Assembly (NCBI GenBank): GCA_019116705.1
Contig: DXBF01000061.1
Span: forward strand, 1 to 64,000
Reading direction: 5' to 3'
From: Candidatus Gemmiger avistercoris
GTDB taxonomy: Bacteria; Bacillota; Clostridia; Oscillospirales; Ruminococcaceae
Length of the DNA stretch: 64,000 bases
The translations under genes were made by a program, and so were the position numbers. Each line of letters begins with the position of its first letter. The first letter of the stretch is position 1. Of the stretch, positions 20,192 through 29,651 are shown in pieces. The notes under the pieces are model-generated. The model was given only the letters and a program-made list of their open reading frames with translations. It had not been told where the DNA came from and searched no databases.

Positions 20192-22594
20192 TCAGGAAGC
20201 CTCCTGCGCCGTCTCCGCCGTGCCGGTGTAGACCCGGTTATTCTCATGGAGGATCAGCAGTTTCTGGGCCGTCCCGCAGGGGTCGGCGGCCCCGTCCTTC
20301 AGCAGCGGTTCGCCCTCGCCGCCGAACGGGCAGTCCTCGCCGTCCAGCGCCAGCAGCACGTCCCGGCCGGGGGTGATGTAGACGCCCAGCCAGCTGCTCA
20401 GCCCGTCGCTGTTCCAGCAGGTATCGGGGTCGTCTGCCGTGAAGGTGGTGTCATACCCCCACTGGCCGTACAGCACGCCGATGGAGCAGACGCCCTGCGC
20501 CGCATAGGCGGCGTTGGGGCTGCTATAGACTCCGGCATCCTGCGTTCCGCTCTCCGCCGGGGCCTCGCCGGCTTCTTCCAGGTACTGCGCCATCCGGGAA
20601 GCCAGGCTGTCCCCGGTCTGGAGGGACTCTTCCCCGTCCACAAAGGCCAGGATCTGCGCCTGCGGGTAGGTTTCCAGCGCCCGCTGCAGGTCGCAGGCGG
20701 TCAAATCTCCCGCCGTGCCGGTGTGCACCGTGCCGTTCAGGCCCTGGTACAGACGCAGCGCCAGCGGGTACAGGTCGCCCAGCCAGCGTTCCATTTCACG
20801 GGGGCTGCGCTGCATCCCCCGTTCAAACCAGTAGAGCGCATTGCGCACATTGCTGCCCTGTATGCCGTCCGCCACGTCGGCGATCCCGCTTTCCGGCTGG
20901 CCGACGGCCATCCCGGCCAGCGCCTGCACCGCATAGCCGGTCACAGCGCCGCTCTGGTCTTCGCCCAGGCCGACGGCGCGCAGCTGGCCCGGGTAAAGCG
21001 CATAGAGATCCTGCCACATGGCGCGCAGCTGCGCGCGTTCTGCGGCGGGATGGGCCAGCAGGTACTGCTCCAGCGTCCGGGTATCGCCGGTCTGAAGGTA
21101 GCGGTCCAGCAAAACGCCCGCCGCGGCGCCGTCGGGCACCGCCAGCACCCGCACGCCCTGACCGGCCAGATATTGCGCCAGCGCCCCCTGCACGTCGGCA
21201 TCCCGGCTGCCGCCCACACCGGCCAGGAACAGCCGGTAGTCGCTGCTGCCAAAGTCCGCGGCGGCAAGCGGATACGCCAAGTCTACCGTATGCAGGTTCT
21301 GGCGGATATATTCATCGGCAGGGTCGCTCTCACGATCCCAGGCGGAGGTATCGTCCGCGCTCTCGGCGCCGGTTTCTTCCTGTTCCGTTTCCTCCCCGGC
21401 GGCGGCCGTCTCCGGCGTGGCGGCGATCACGGCTTCGGCGGTCTCTCCGTTATAGAGGAAATCCTGCAGCGCCTTGATATTCACCGCCCAGTCGGGGTCG
21501 TACATCAGGCGGTCGTCCATGCCGGTGCGCACGCCGTAGGTGCCCTGCAGCGGCATGGAAAGCTGTTCCACCTCCGCCCCCAGGAACCCGGGCAGCTGCA
21601 CCAGCAGGGCCGCGATCTCGGATTTGGTGAAGTTGGTCTGCACCAGCGGCAGCACGGTATTGAGCAGGTTGTCCAGCTCGGTGACGCTGGCGTTTTTGAT
21701 CTGGTCCAGCACCGCCGCGATCACGGTGCGCTGGCGCTCGATGCGCTTCCAGTCGTTGTCGATCTTGCGCAGGCGCGCGTACTGCAGCGCCGTGTATCCG
21801 TCGAAGTGGTTCAGCCCCGGGGACACCTTGTTGACGATGAGCATGGAGTTGGAGGGTACTTCCCAGTTGAGGGCCTTGGCTTCCAGGTCGGTGATCTCGA
21901 TGTCCACGCCGCCCACGGCGTCCACGATCTGCACAAAGGAGTTGAAATTCACGCGGACATAGTGGTCCACCTGCACGTTGAAGCAGTCCTCCACGGTGTC
22001 CATCGCCAGCTTGGCCCCGCCGTAGCGGAAAGTATGGGTGATCCAGTCATACTGGCCCTCATACCCGTCCAGCAGGATCGGCACGCCGGTGCCGCGCTCG
22101 ATGGAGACCAGTTTGATGGTGTCCTCCCGGATGTTCAGCGAGACCAGGATCAACGTGTCGGCCCGGGCATCGGCGCTGAACTCGGTAGTATCCTCGGTGC
22201 CGTCCAGCTGGTTGAGGTGGGTGAAGGCGTCGGCGTCGTTGACTGCCTCGGTGCGCTCGTCGGTACCGATCAACAGGATGTTGAGCACGTCCTCATCGGC
22301 AAAGGGGCTGCCCTCGGGCATCTCCATCTCCCCGTCGTTATGTACCAGGCCGGTGGCGTCCAGGTCCTGGTCTTCGCCGGCGTCAATGGTCCCGACCTCG
22401 CTGACGCTGCCGTCGCTGTAGCGCAGCAGGTCCAGCTTGCCGTTCACATACAGCGCCGCCATCCCCGCCAGCGCCAGCAGGACCGCCGCCAGGGCCAGCA
22501 GGACCTTGCCCCAGCGCGGCAGTTTTCCGCGCGGTTTCTGCGGTTTTCCCGTTTTGACCGCCGTGGTTTTCGTTTTTTCTTCCGTCGTGTTCAT
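20192..22594 (-). CDS. LCP (LytR-CpsA-Psr) family protein with long C-terminal extension
   Basis: NILLIGTDER, ADTLILVSLNIREDTIKLVSIERGT, YVRVNFNSFVQIVDAVGGVDIEI, GYTALQYARLRKIDNDWKRIERQR; start at MNTTEEK. Confidence 0.9.
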   Translation of the reverse strand: MNTTEEKTKTTAVKTGKPQKPRGKLPRWGKVLLALAAVLLALAGMAALYVNGKLDLLRYSDGSVSEVGTIDAGEDQDLDATGLVHNDGEMEMPEGSPFADEDVLNILLIGTDERTEAVNDADAFTHLNQLDGTEDTTEFSADARADTLILVSLNIREDTIKLVSIERGTGVPILLDGYEGQYDWITHTFRYGGAKLAMDTVEDCFNVQVDHYVRVNFNSFVQIVDAVGGVDIEITDLEAKALNWEVPSNSMLIVNKVSPGLNHFDGYTALQYARLRKIDNDWKRIERQRTVIAAVLDQIKNASVTELDNLLNTVLPLVQTNFTKSEIAALLVQLPGFLGAEVEQLSMPLQGTYGVRTGMDDRLMYDPDWAVNIKALQDFLYNGETAEAVIAATPETAAAGEETEQEETGAESADDTSAWDRESDPADEYIRQNLHTVDLAYPLAAADFGSSDYRLFLAGVGGSRDADVQGALAQYLAGQGVRVLAVPDGAAAGVLLDRYLQTGDTRTLEQYLLAHPAAERAQLRAMWQDLYALYPGQLRAVGLGEDQSGAVTGYAVQALAGMAVGQPESGIADVADGIQGSNVRNALYWFERGMQRSPREMERWLGDLYPLALRLYQGLNGTVHTGTAGDLTACDLQRALETYPQAQILAFVDGEESLQTGDSLASRMAQYLEEAGEAPAESGTQDAGVYSSPNAAYAAQGVCSIGVLYGQWGYDTTFTADDPDTCWNSDGLSSWLGVYITPGRDVLLALDGEDCPFGGEGEPLLKDGAADPCGTAQKLLILHENNRVYTGTAETAQEAS

Positions 22595-23919
22595 ATACGT
22601 TTCCCTTTTTGTTTCAAGCGCCGCAGCGCCGCGCGCGGGTCGCAGGCATAGTACACAAAGGCCAGGCCCGCAAACAGCGTAAGGCCCAGCGCCCGCCAGG
22701 TGAACCAGCCGTGCTGGATGCTGTGGGCCCGCAGCGCCGCGAACCACACCAGCGGCAGCACCGCGGCAAACCCCAGCGGCAGCGCGCGCACCAGCGCCGC
22801 CCGGCTGCGCAGGCAGGCCGCAAAGAGCGCCGCCGCCAGCAGCAGGGCCAGCAGCAGCGGCCAGAACAGCCCCCGGGCCTGCAAAGTATCATACACAAAG
22901 CGGGCGATGTTGCCCCAGGTCAGGGTCATGCCGTGCCAGGTATCCGCCGCCGTGCGCACACCGATCTGGCGCAGCGCGTCGGCAATGACGTTCTGCCCGG
23001 TGACCAGCGCCGCCAGCACCCATTTGAACGCCCAGCACAGGCCATAGCCCGCGCCCCAGCACAGGCAGCCGCCCAGGCAGAGGGCACACTGGCGGAACCC
23101 CGCGCGCAGGCGCTGCTGCGGCTGCAGCAGCCAGCAGGCAAGGGGCAGGCCCAGCGTCAGCACCGGGGTGACCAGCAGGTCGCAGAAGGCCGTGGCCACC
23201 CCCAGCGCCACCAACCCCAGGCAGAGGGCGTCGCTGCGGCGCGGCCTGGCCAGCACCCAGACGCAGCCCCCGTAAGCCAGGGCAAAGCAGGTAAAATACT
23301 GGATCTGATGGGGCACCCAGAACACGGTGACCAGCAGCTGGCTCACTGCAAACCAGAGCGCGGCGGGCAGCCCGCAGCGGCGGCGCAGCAGCGCCAGCAC
23401 GGCGGCCAGCAGCGCGAACAGCACCGCATACTGCACCGCCCGCACGCCGGTATAGGGCATCAGGCAGAGCAGCGGCCGCAGCCAGATCAGATACCCGTGC
23501 CAGTACCGCGCGTAGGAGAAGGGCTCCAGCCCGGCCTTTTCCACCGCGCCGGGGTCCCCGCTTTCGCGGGCCTCCAGGTAGGCGGCCAGGTCGTCGCCCA
23601 GCGTCTCAAAGTTGTCCACATTGTAGGCGGTGTTGGTCATCATGGCCGTCAGCGGGCCAGTCTCATCGGCAGTGGCGGCTTCCATCAGCATCAGCGTGTC
23701 GGTGTAGTTGTCCATCTGGAACAGCTTGAAGCCGAACCAGGCGGGGTACAGCCCTTCCTGCCGGATGGTCTGCGCCGAGTCCACAAGATGGGCCCGCACC
23801 GGCCCGCCGGGCAGCGCGCAGGCGCCCAGCAGCAGCAAAAACAGCAGCCCCAGCGCCGCGCCGAACACCGCCAGCGCCCGCAGTGCAAAGGGCCGTTTCC
23901 GGCCTTTGGCAGCCTGCAC
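22591..23919 (-). CDS. Polytopic membrane protein, possible GT-C-like
   Basis: Many TM helices; GTG start at 23919 with G-rich SD; overlaps LCP start by 4 nt. Confidence 0.6.
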   Translation of the reverse strand: MQAAKGRKRPFALRALAVFGAALGLLFLLLLGACALPGGPVRAHLVDSAQTIRQEGLYPAWFGFKLFQMDNYTDTLMLMEAATADETGPLTAMMTNTAYNVDNFETLGDDLAAYLEARESGDPGAVEKAGLEPFSYARYWHGYLIWLRPLLCLMPYTGVRAVQYAVLFALLAAVLALLRRRCGLPAALWFAVSQLLVTVFWVPHQIQYFTCFALAYGGCVWVLARPRRSDALCLGLVALGVATAFCDLLVTPVLTLGLPLACWLLQPQQRLRAGFRQCALCLGGCLCWGAGYGLCWAFKWVLAALVTGQNVIADALRQIGVRTAADTWHGMTLTWGNIARFVYDTLQARGLFWPLLLALLLAAALFAACLRSRAALVRALPLGFAAVLPLVWFAALRAHSIQHGWFTWRALGLTLFAGLAFVYYACDPRAALRRLKQKGKRI

Positions 23920-23952
23920 ATCCCCACCCCCGTTCTTTTTACATACCGCTTT

Positions 23953-23989
23953 ATTATACGGCAAAAGGCTGCGGGTTTCAACCGCAGCC
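23953..23989 (-). promoter_or_regulatory. Terminator hairpin of the ftsW/rodA gene containing the -35 of the next gene's promoter
   Basis: Hairpin GGCTGCGG-TTGAAAC-CCGCAGCC + TTTT (23967-23989); TTGAAA(23976-23981)-N17-TATAAT(23953-23958). Confidence 0.6.
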
Positions 23990-24019
23990 CTGTGAAATTT
24001 TGTCGGAATTTGTCTGCCG

Positions 24020-25159
24020 CTAGACCATGTCCGCCTGGCGGGAGACCGAGAGCACAATGCCCATTTCGCCCAGGAGCATCATCAGGCTGGTGCCGCCCGA
24101 GGAAAAAAATGGCAGGCTGATGCCGGTGTTGGGGATGGTGTTGGTGACCACCGCGATGTTGAGCACCGCCTGCAGCACCACCTGCACCACGAACCCCACC
24201 ACCAGCAGCGCCCCGAACTTATCCCGTGCCCGCACCGCGATGGAAATGCCGCGCAGAAGCAGCAGCAGGAACAGCGCCACCACCAGCGCCGCGCCTGCAA
24301 AGCCCAGTTCCTCGCACAGAATGGAGAAGATGAAGTCGTTCTGGGGTTCCGGCACGTAGAGGTATTTCTGCCGGCTGTTGCCCAGCCCCAGCCCCGCCAG
24401 CCCGCCGGAGGCAATGGCGTACAGGCTCTGGATGGTCTGGTGCCCCTCCCCCAGCGGGTCGGCGAAGGGGTCCTGCCAGGAAGCCAGACGATCGGCCGCA
24501 TAAGGCACCAGTTCCGGCAGGGCGATGATGGCGGCGGCGATGGCCCCCACCCCCAGCGCCCCGGCGATGCCGAACCACTTGAGCCCGGTGCCGCCCACGA
24601 ACATGAGCACCGCGCCGATGGCCAGGATCAGCACCGTGCCGGACAGATGCGGTTCCAGCAGCATGAGCACCGCCACCGTCCCCAGGATCAGCCCGAAGGG
24701 CAGCACCCCCGTGGAGAACGTCTTCATACGGTCGTGGTTGAGCGATATGATGTGGGAAAACACCAGCACCACCGAGAATTTGGCGATCTCGCTGGGCTGC
24801 AGGGTACCGAAGCCGGGGATCACGATCCAGCGCTTGCAGCCGTTGTACTCCGGCATGAAGAGCACCACCGCCAGCAGCGCCAGGGACAAGCCCATCAGCG
24901 GCCAGGCCAGCCTGTGCCAGATGTGGTAGTCGATCAGGCTGGCGGCGTACATGGCCGCCACCCCCAGCACGGCAAACAACAGCTGGGGGCGGATGTAGGT
25001 ATACGCGTCGCCCCGGCGGTAGAGGGCCACCGCATACCCCGCCGAAAACAGCATGATGAGCCCGTAGCAGAGCAGCAGGAGCAGCAGCGCCAAAAACGGC
25101 ACGTCCAGGGACGGGCACGCGGCCAAACGCCCCCGCAGCCGCCGTACATAAGATCCCAT
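24020..25159 (-). CDS. ftsW: FtsW/RodA/SpoVE family peptidoglycan polymerase
   Basis: Ten TM; PSEIAKF, EPHLSGT, PEPQNDFIFSILCEELGF, PFFSSGGTSLM. Confidence 0.92.
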   Translation of the reverse strand: MGSYVRRLRGRLAACPSLDVPFLALLLLLLCYGLIMLFSAGYAVALYRRGDAYTYIRPQLLFAVLGVAAMYAASLIDYHIWHRLAWPLMGLSLALLAVVLFMPEYNGCKRWIVIPGFGTLQPSEIAKFSVVLVFSHIISLNHDRMKTFSTGVLPFGLILGTVAVLMLLEPHLSGTVLILAIGAVLMFVGGTGLKWFGIAGALGVGAIAAAIIALPELVPYAADRLASWQDPFADPLGEGHQTIQSLYAIASGGLAGLGLGNSRQKYLYVPEPQNDFIFSILCEELGFAGAALVVALFLLLLLRGISIAVRARDKFGALLVVGFVVQVVLQAVLNIAVVTNTIPNTGISLPFFSSGGTSLMMLLGEMGIVLSVSRQADMV

Positions 25160-25222
25160 ACAAAATCCCCCCGCGTATAGTGTACGCAGGGGGCGGCGGC
25201 GGTATGCGGCGCCGTGTGCCGT

Positions 25223-26221
25223 TTATTCCCGTTTGAGGCCGCGGCCCATCAGGGTAGCCAGGGCGTCCCCGGCTGCCAGACGCCCGCTCAGGATGGCGTC
25301 CACGCTCTGCACGATGGGCATATCCACCTTGTATTTCCGGGCCAGACGGCGGGCGGCCGGCAGGGCGTTGATGCCCTCCACCACCTGGCCGACCTCGGCT
25401 TTGGCTTCCTCCGCCGTTTTGCCGCGGCCCAGCAGCATGCCGGCGTGCAGGTTGCGGCTGTGCATGCTGGTACAGGTGACGATCAGGTCCCCCATGCCCG
25501 AAAGGCCGGAGAACGTCTCGGCCCGGCAGCCCATGGCCGCACCCAGGCGGGCCAGTTCGGCGTTGCCGCGGGTGATGAGGGCCGCCTTGGCGTTGTCGCC
25601 GTAGCCCAGCCCCATAGCGATGCCCACCGCCAGCGCGATGACGTTCTTGACCGCGCCGCCCAGCTCGGTGCCCCGGCGGTCGGTGTTGGTGTAGACGCGG
25701 AAAGTGGGGGTGGAGAAGACCTTCTGCACCGCTTTGGCGGCGTCCTCGTCCTCGCTGGCCGCCACGATCAGCGTGGGCATGTCGCGGGCGACCTCCTCGG
25801 CATGGGTGGGGCCGGACAGCGCCACCACCCGGGCCGTGCGGCCACACTTGCGCAGTTCGTCCTCGATGATCTCGCTCATCGTCAGCAGGGTCTTGTCCTC
25901 GATCCCCTTGGCCACATCGACGATCAGCTGCCCTTCAGGGATGAAGGGGGCGGCCTTCCGGGCCGTGGCGCGCACGAAGGGGGAGGGCACCGCAAACAGC
26001 AGGATGTCCCGCCCTTTGCAGGCTTCCCCGATGTCCGCCGTGTAATGCATGGCGGACGGCAGCTGCATGCCGGGCAGGTTGGGATGCCGGTGGGTGACGC
26101 TGAGGGACTTGAGTTCCTCGGGGATGGCGCTCCACACCGTGACGTCCCGCCCGTTGGCAGCCAGCAGGCGGGCCAGGGCGATACCCCAGGTACCGGCGCC
26201 AAAGACTGTGATCTTGATCAT
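25223..26221 (-). CDS. gpsA: NAD(P)H-dependent glycerol-3-phosphate dehydrogenase
   Basis: ITVFGAGTWGIALARLLA, LSGPTHAEEVA, GLSGMGDLIVTCTS. Confidence 0.96.
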   Translation of the reverse strand: MIKITVFGAGTWGIALARLLAANGRDVTVWSAIPEELKSLSVTHRHPNLPGMQLPSAMHYTADIGEACKGRDILLFAVPSPFVRATARKAAPFIPEGQLIVDVAKGIEDKTLLTMSEIIEDELRKCGRTARVVALSGPTHAEEVARDMPTLIVAASEDEDAAKAVQKVFSTPTFRVYTNTDRRGTELGGAVKNVIALAVGIAMGLGYGDNAKAALITRGNAELARLGAAMGCRAETFSGLSGMGDLIVTCTSMHSRNLHAGMLLGRGKTAEEAKAEVGQVVEGINALPAARRLARKYKVDMPIVQSVDAILSGRLAAGDALATLMGRGLKRE

Positions 26222-26242
26222 ACGTAACTTCTCCTTACCTGT

Positions 26243-26884
26243 TTATCGCTGCCAGAGCCCGAGCACCCGCCGGCGCGGCCGCACGGGCGGCGGTTCTGCA
26301 TCCAGATACATGCGGCTGTAGCAGTTGACGATGCGGGTGCCGCCGTAGCGGTATTCCCGCTGGATGGCGGCGCCGTAATTCATATGCACATGCCCGTGCA
26401 GCATCAGCTGGGGGCGGTAGCGGTCCAGCAGTTCATGGAACACGGTAAACCCCCGGTGGGCCAGGTCGGTCATATCGCCGTACCCGTGCAGCGGCGCATG
26501 GGTCACCAGCACATCCAGCCCGCCGCAGCGGTCGATGCGGGCCCGCAGGCGGTTGACCCGCTTTTTCATCTCGGCTTCGGTGAACTGCCAGGCGCCGGTA
26601 CGGTAGCGGCAGGCCCCGCCCAGCCCGGCGATGCGCAGCCCGTTGTAGACCACCACCCGGTCGTCCAGGCAGGTCACCCCCTCCGGCGGGTGCGTGTCAT
26701 AACATTCGTCGTGGTTGCCGTGTACATAGAACACCGGGACCGCCGCCATCGTGGCCAGAAATTCCAGGTAGCGGTAGTCCAGGTCCCCGCAGGCCAGGAT
26801 CAGTTCCGCCCCCTGCAGCTTGTCGCGGCTGTAGTAGTCCCACAGGCCCTTATCCTCCTCGTCGGCCACGGCCAGCAGTCTCAT
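26243..26884 (-). CDS. Calcineurin-like metallophosphoesterase
   Basis: ILACGDLDYRYLEFL, VHGNHDECYD, VLVTHAPLHGYGD, MLHGHVHMNYG; start reassigned to ATG at 26884 (MRLLAVADEEDKG). Confidence 0.87.
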   Translation of the reverse strand: MRLLAVADEEDKGLWDYYSRDKLQGAELILACGDLDYRYLEFLATMAAVPVFYVHGNHDECYDTHPPEGVTCLDDRVVVYNGLRIAGLGGACRYRTGAWQFTEAEMKKRVNRLRARIDRCGGLDVLVTHAPLHGYGDMTDLAHRGFTVFHELLDRYRPQLMLHGHVHMNYGAAIQREYRYGGTRIVNCYSRMYLDAEPPPVRPRRRVLGLWQR

Positions 26885-28857
26885 AGTTCCGCCTCCTTCT
26901 CCGCGGGCAGACGGTCGCGGTGGATGCCCTGCATGCGGTACATGGCACGGGAATCCGGGGTGAGTTCGTCGTATTCCGGGATATGCCCGTCCACCGCGTC
27001 GCACAGCCAGTCCATATGGACGATCTCTTCCAGGTCCAGCCCGTTGTGGCCCTCGTTCTTGACCGTCCCGTCCTGGGCCGTGATGCGGCAGGCAAAGGGG
27101 TCGATCAGGCCGGAGATCACCCCGGCGCGCAGGATGCGGGCCAGGTGCTGCACGTCCTGCGGCAAGCCGCGGCTGAGCAGCACATCCATGACGCCGCTGT
27201 TCATGCCCCACCAATAGTTGACGGCGCGGCCGTCGGTGCCGGACTTGTCGCGGGTCCATCCGCCGTCCAGCACGCTGCGCACGACGTTCTCATAAAACTG
27301 GCCCCAGTGCCAGAAGGGGGTGGCCAGATCCTGCAGGATGCCGCCGGGGCCGATCAGGAAGGTGCCGAACTCCCGCTGGGGATGCCCGGGGATCGGCGCG
27401 TCCCGCCCCGAGACCACCGTGACCCCCTTGCGGGAGAAGGTGGTGAGCGGATCCTCTTTTTCCGGCAGGCAGGTCCAGTACAGTTCCACCCGGACGCGGG
27501 GGTTGGTCATCCGCGCGCCCAGGGCGAAGGCGTTGATGTTGGCGGGCATGCCGTAGCTGGGGTAGTCGGCCACATAGCCGATGCGGTCCCCCCGGGACAT
27601 GGCCCCCGCGATGGCGCCGGTGATGAACTTGGCCTCGTACACGCGGGTGTAGTAGGTGCGGATGCTGGCGTAGGGCATCTCCATCGAGCAGTTGAGGATG
27701 CGCACCTGGGGATGCTTGACCGCCGCGCGCAGCGAAGCCCCCACCAGCTTGGGGCTGGTGGTGAACACGATGTCGGCCCCCTCGGCGATGGCCTGTTCCA
27801 TCAGCTGGTCCGCGTTCTCGCCGGGGACGGCGTCAAAGTAGGCGGCGGTCTCCACCTTGTCCGCAAAGACGGTCTCCAGCTGGCTGCGGCCGAACTCGTG
27901 CTGGCTGGTCCAGGCGCTGGTCTCCGGCGTGCGCTCGTGGACGAAGGCCACCTTGAGGTGGGTGGGCGCCGCCGGACGGATGCCCGGCAGGATGCGCTCG
28001 ATCAGCGTTTCCTTCTGTTTGGCGGGCTCCGCCGGCTTGACGCTGAGGGCCACGGGGTCGTCGTTCTGCAGCGCCAGCACGTCGTCCCACAGGGCGTCCA
28101 GCTTCTGGCGCAGCTGGTCCGGGGAACTGTCGGCCAGTTCTTTCCGGGAATACAGCCGCAGCAGAAGCAGCAGCACGTCGCCGGTGGTGCAGCGCAGCCG
28201 GTCCCCGCCGTGGGCCGCGAAGGCCTTGCCCACCCAGTTGTACAGCGAAAGGATATCGGCCCGGTCGTCGTCGTTCCAGGCTTCCTCGGGGCCTTTGCCC
28301 ATCAGCTTCTGCAGGCGCGCATAGCTGCCGGGCTTGGTAAAGCGCAGCGTATAGGTCCGGATCAGCGGGTAATAGCGCATGAACTCATAGTACATGCGCA
28401 CCGCGGGGTCCTCGCTGTAGCAGGGCACCACCCGGGTGACGTTGGCCATCACGCTGCTGGCGCCGAAAAACTTCAGCACGCTGACCCGCTTGTTGCCCTC
28501 CTGCACATAGAATTTGCCCATATACTCAAAGCAGCGCACCGGGTCGCGGATGCCCTCGTCCAGATGGGCGACGCAGAGGGCGGTCCATTTGGCGGCGAAC
28601 TCGGTCCGCACATCCAGCAGCGGCATGAAATTGGCGGCAAAGGCGGCGGTACGCCCCGCCGTCTTGGTGCCGACCATCAGGTCCAGCGGCACTTCGATCA
28701 GGCCCAGCGGCAGCTGGTTTTCCACCTGCACGTTCTTGAGCAGGTCGTCCAGCACCGGCAGGTAGGGCGACTCCCCGGCGGCAGTTTTTTCGCGGTAGTC
28801 CCGCTGCCCCATTTTCTGCGCTTTCTGATAGTACTCCAATACTTCTGAGCGGCTCAT
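26881..28857 (-). CDS. Cytoplasmic BMP-type ligand-binding protein with N-terminal ParB-like domain
   Basis: N-terminal EYMGKFYVQEGNKRVSVLKFFGA; C-terminal FADKVETAAYFDAV, GADIVFTTSPK, TGAIAGAMSRGDRIGYVADYP; no signal peptide/lipobox. Confidence 0.72.
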   Translation of the reverse strand: MSRSEVLEYYQKAQKMGQRDYREKTAAGESPYLPVLDDLLKNVQVENQLPLGLIEVPLDLMVGTKTAGRTAAFAANFMPLLDVRTEFAAKWTALCVAHLDEGIRDPVRCFEYMGKFYVQEGNKRVSVLKFFGASSVMANVTRVVPCYSEDPAVRMYYEFMRYYPLIRTYTLRFTKPGSYARLQKLMGKGPEEAWNDDDRADILSLYNWVGKAFAAHGGDRLRCTTGDVLLLLLRLYSRKELADSSPDQLRQKLDALWDDVLALQNDDPVALSVKPAEPAKQKETLIERILPGIRPAAPTHLKVAFVHERTPETSAWTSQHEFGRSQLETVFADKVETAAYFDAVPGENADQLMEQAIAEGADIVFTTSPKLVGASLRAAVKHPQVRILNCSMEMPYASIRTYYTRVYEAKFITGAIAGAMSRGDRIGYVADYPSYGMPANINAFALGARMTNPRVRVELYWTCLPEKEDPLTTFSRKGVTVVSGRDAPIPGHPQREFGTFLIGPGGILQDLATPFWHWGQFYENVVRSVLDGGWTRDKSGTDGRAVNYWWGMNSGVMDVLLSRGLPQDVQHLARILRAGVISGLIDPFACRITAQDGTVKNEGHNGLDLEEIVHMDWLCDAVDGHIPEYDELTPDSRAMYRMQGIHRDRLPAEKEAEL

Positions 28858-28983
28858 GGCAGGATCCCTCCTCGGGGTTTCTGTGATTTTACACAAATTC
28901 CAGGCTCGTTCTTCGTCAAAATGATTATAGCATAAGACAGCCCAAGATACAAAAGAAATCTGCCTCCCAGGCTTCCGGATGCG

Positions 28984-29517
28984 CTATTTCAGCAATTTTA
29001 CCAGTTCCCGGCCCACCTGGGCCAGCGCTTCCAGCACGGCCGCCTCCCCCTGGGCGCGGTATTTTTCAAAGGCGTAAAAGCTGCCGTAGATCGTCACTGC
29101 AAATACCACCCGGGCGGTGACGTCGTCCCGGTAGTCCGGCCGCTGTTCAAACAGGATCTGCTGCAGGCTGTCCTCGATCCGCTGCAGCAGCATGGGCGCC
29201 CGGCTGCCCGAAAACAACACGCTGATCAGCGGCTGCTGCTCGATGCAGGCATGGAAAAACTCCTGCACGAAACGGTCCGGGTGGGCCAGCAGGTCTTGCG
29301 GGCAGGTCAGGCTGCCGACGATCTGCTGCGCAAACTGCTCTTCCAGCGTTTCTGAAAGGTCATAGATATCCCGGTAATGGGTGTAAAAGGTGGATTTATT
29401 GATCTGCGCCTTTTCGCACAATTCCTTGACGGTGATCTTCTCGATGGGTTTCCGGGCGCGCAATTCCAAAAAGGCGTCCGCAATGCTTTTTCTGGTCTTG
29501 GTGATGCGAATGTCCAC
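28984..29517 (-). CDS. TetR/AcrR family regulator
   Basis: VDIRITKTRKSIADAFLELRARKPIEKITVKELCEKAQINKSTFYTHYRDIYDL; GTG start. Confidence 0.87.
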   Translation of the reverse strand: MDIRITKTRKSIADAFLELRARKPIEKITVKELCEKAQINKSTFYTHYRDIYDLSETLEEQFAQQIVGSLTCPQDLLAHPDRFVQEFFHACIEQQPLISVLFSGSRAPMLLQRIEDSLQQILFEQRPDYRDDVTARVVFAVTIYGSFYAFEKYRAQGEAAVLEALAQVGRELVKLLK

Positions 29518-29651
29518 AGTATGCTCCTCTGTCCGACGATTTGGGCGATGGGTCGGTTTTCCGACGGTCGGGGAAAATCCACGGTTTTCTCCGCTGCCGC
29601 ACTTCCAGTATACTATAAAAATCAACGGATGTCCATTTGCGGAGGTTTGCG

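Noticed and set aside
20054-22651. 865-aa plus-strand ORF
   Set aside because: Antisense to the LCP gene.
26920-28848. 642-aa plus-strand ORF
   Set aside because: Antisense to the ParB-like/BMP gene.
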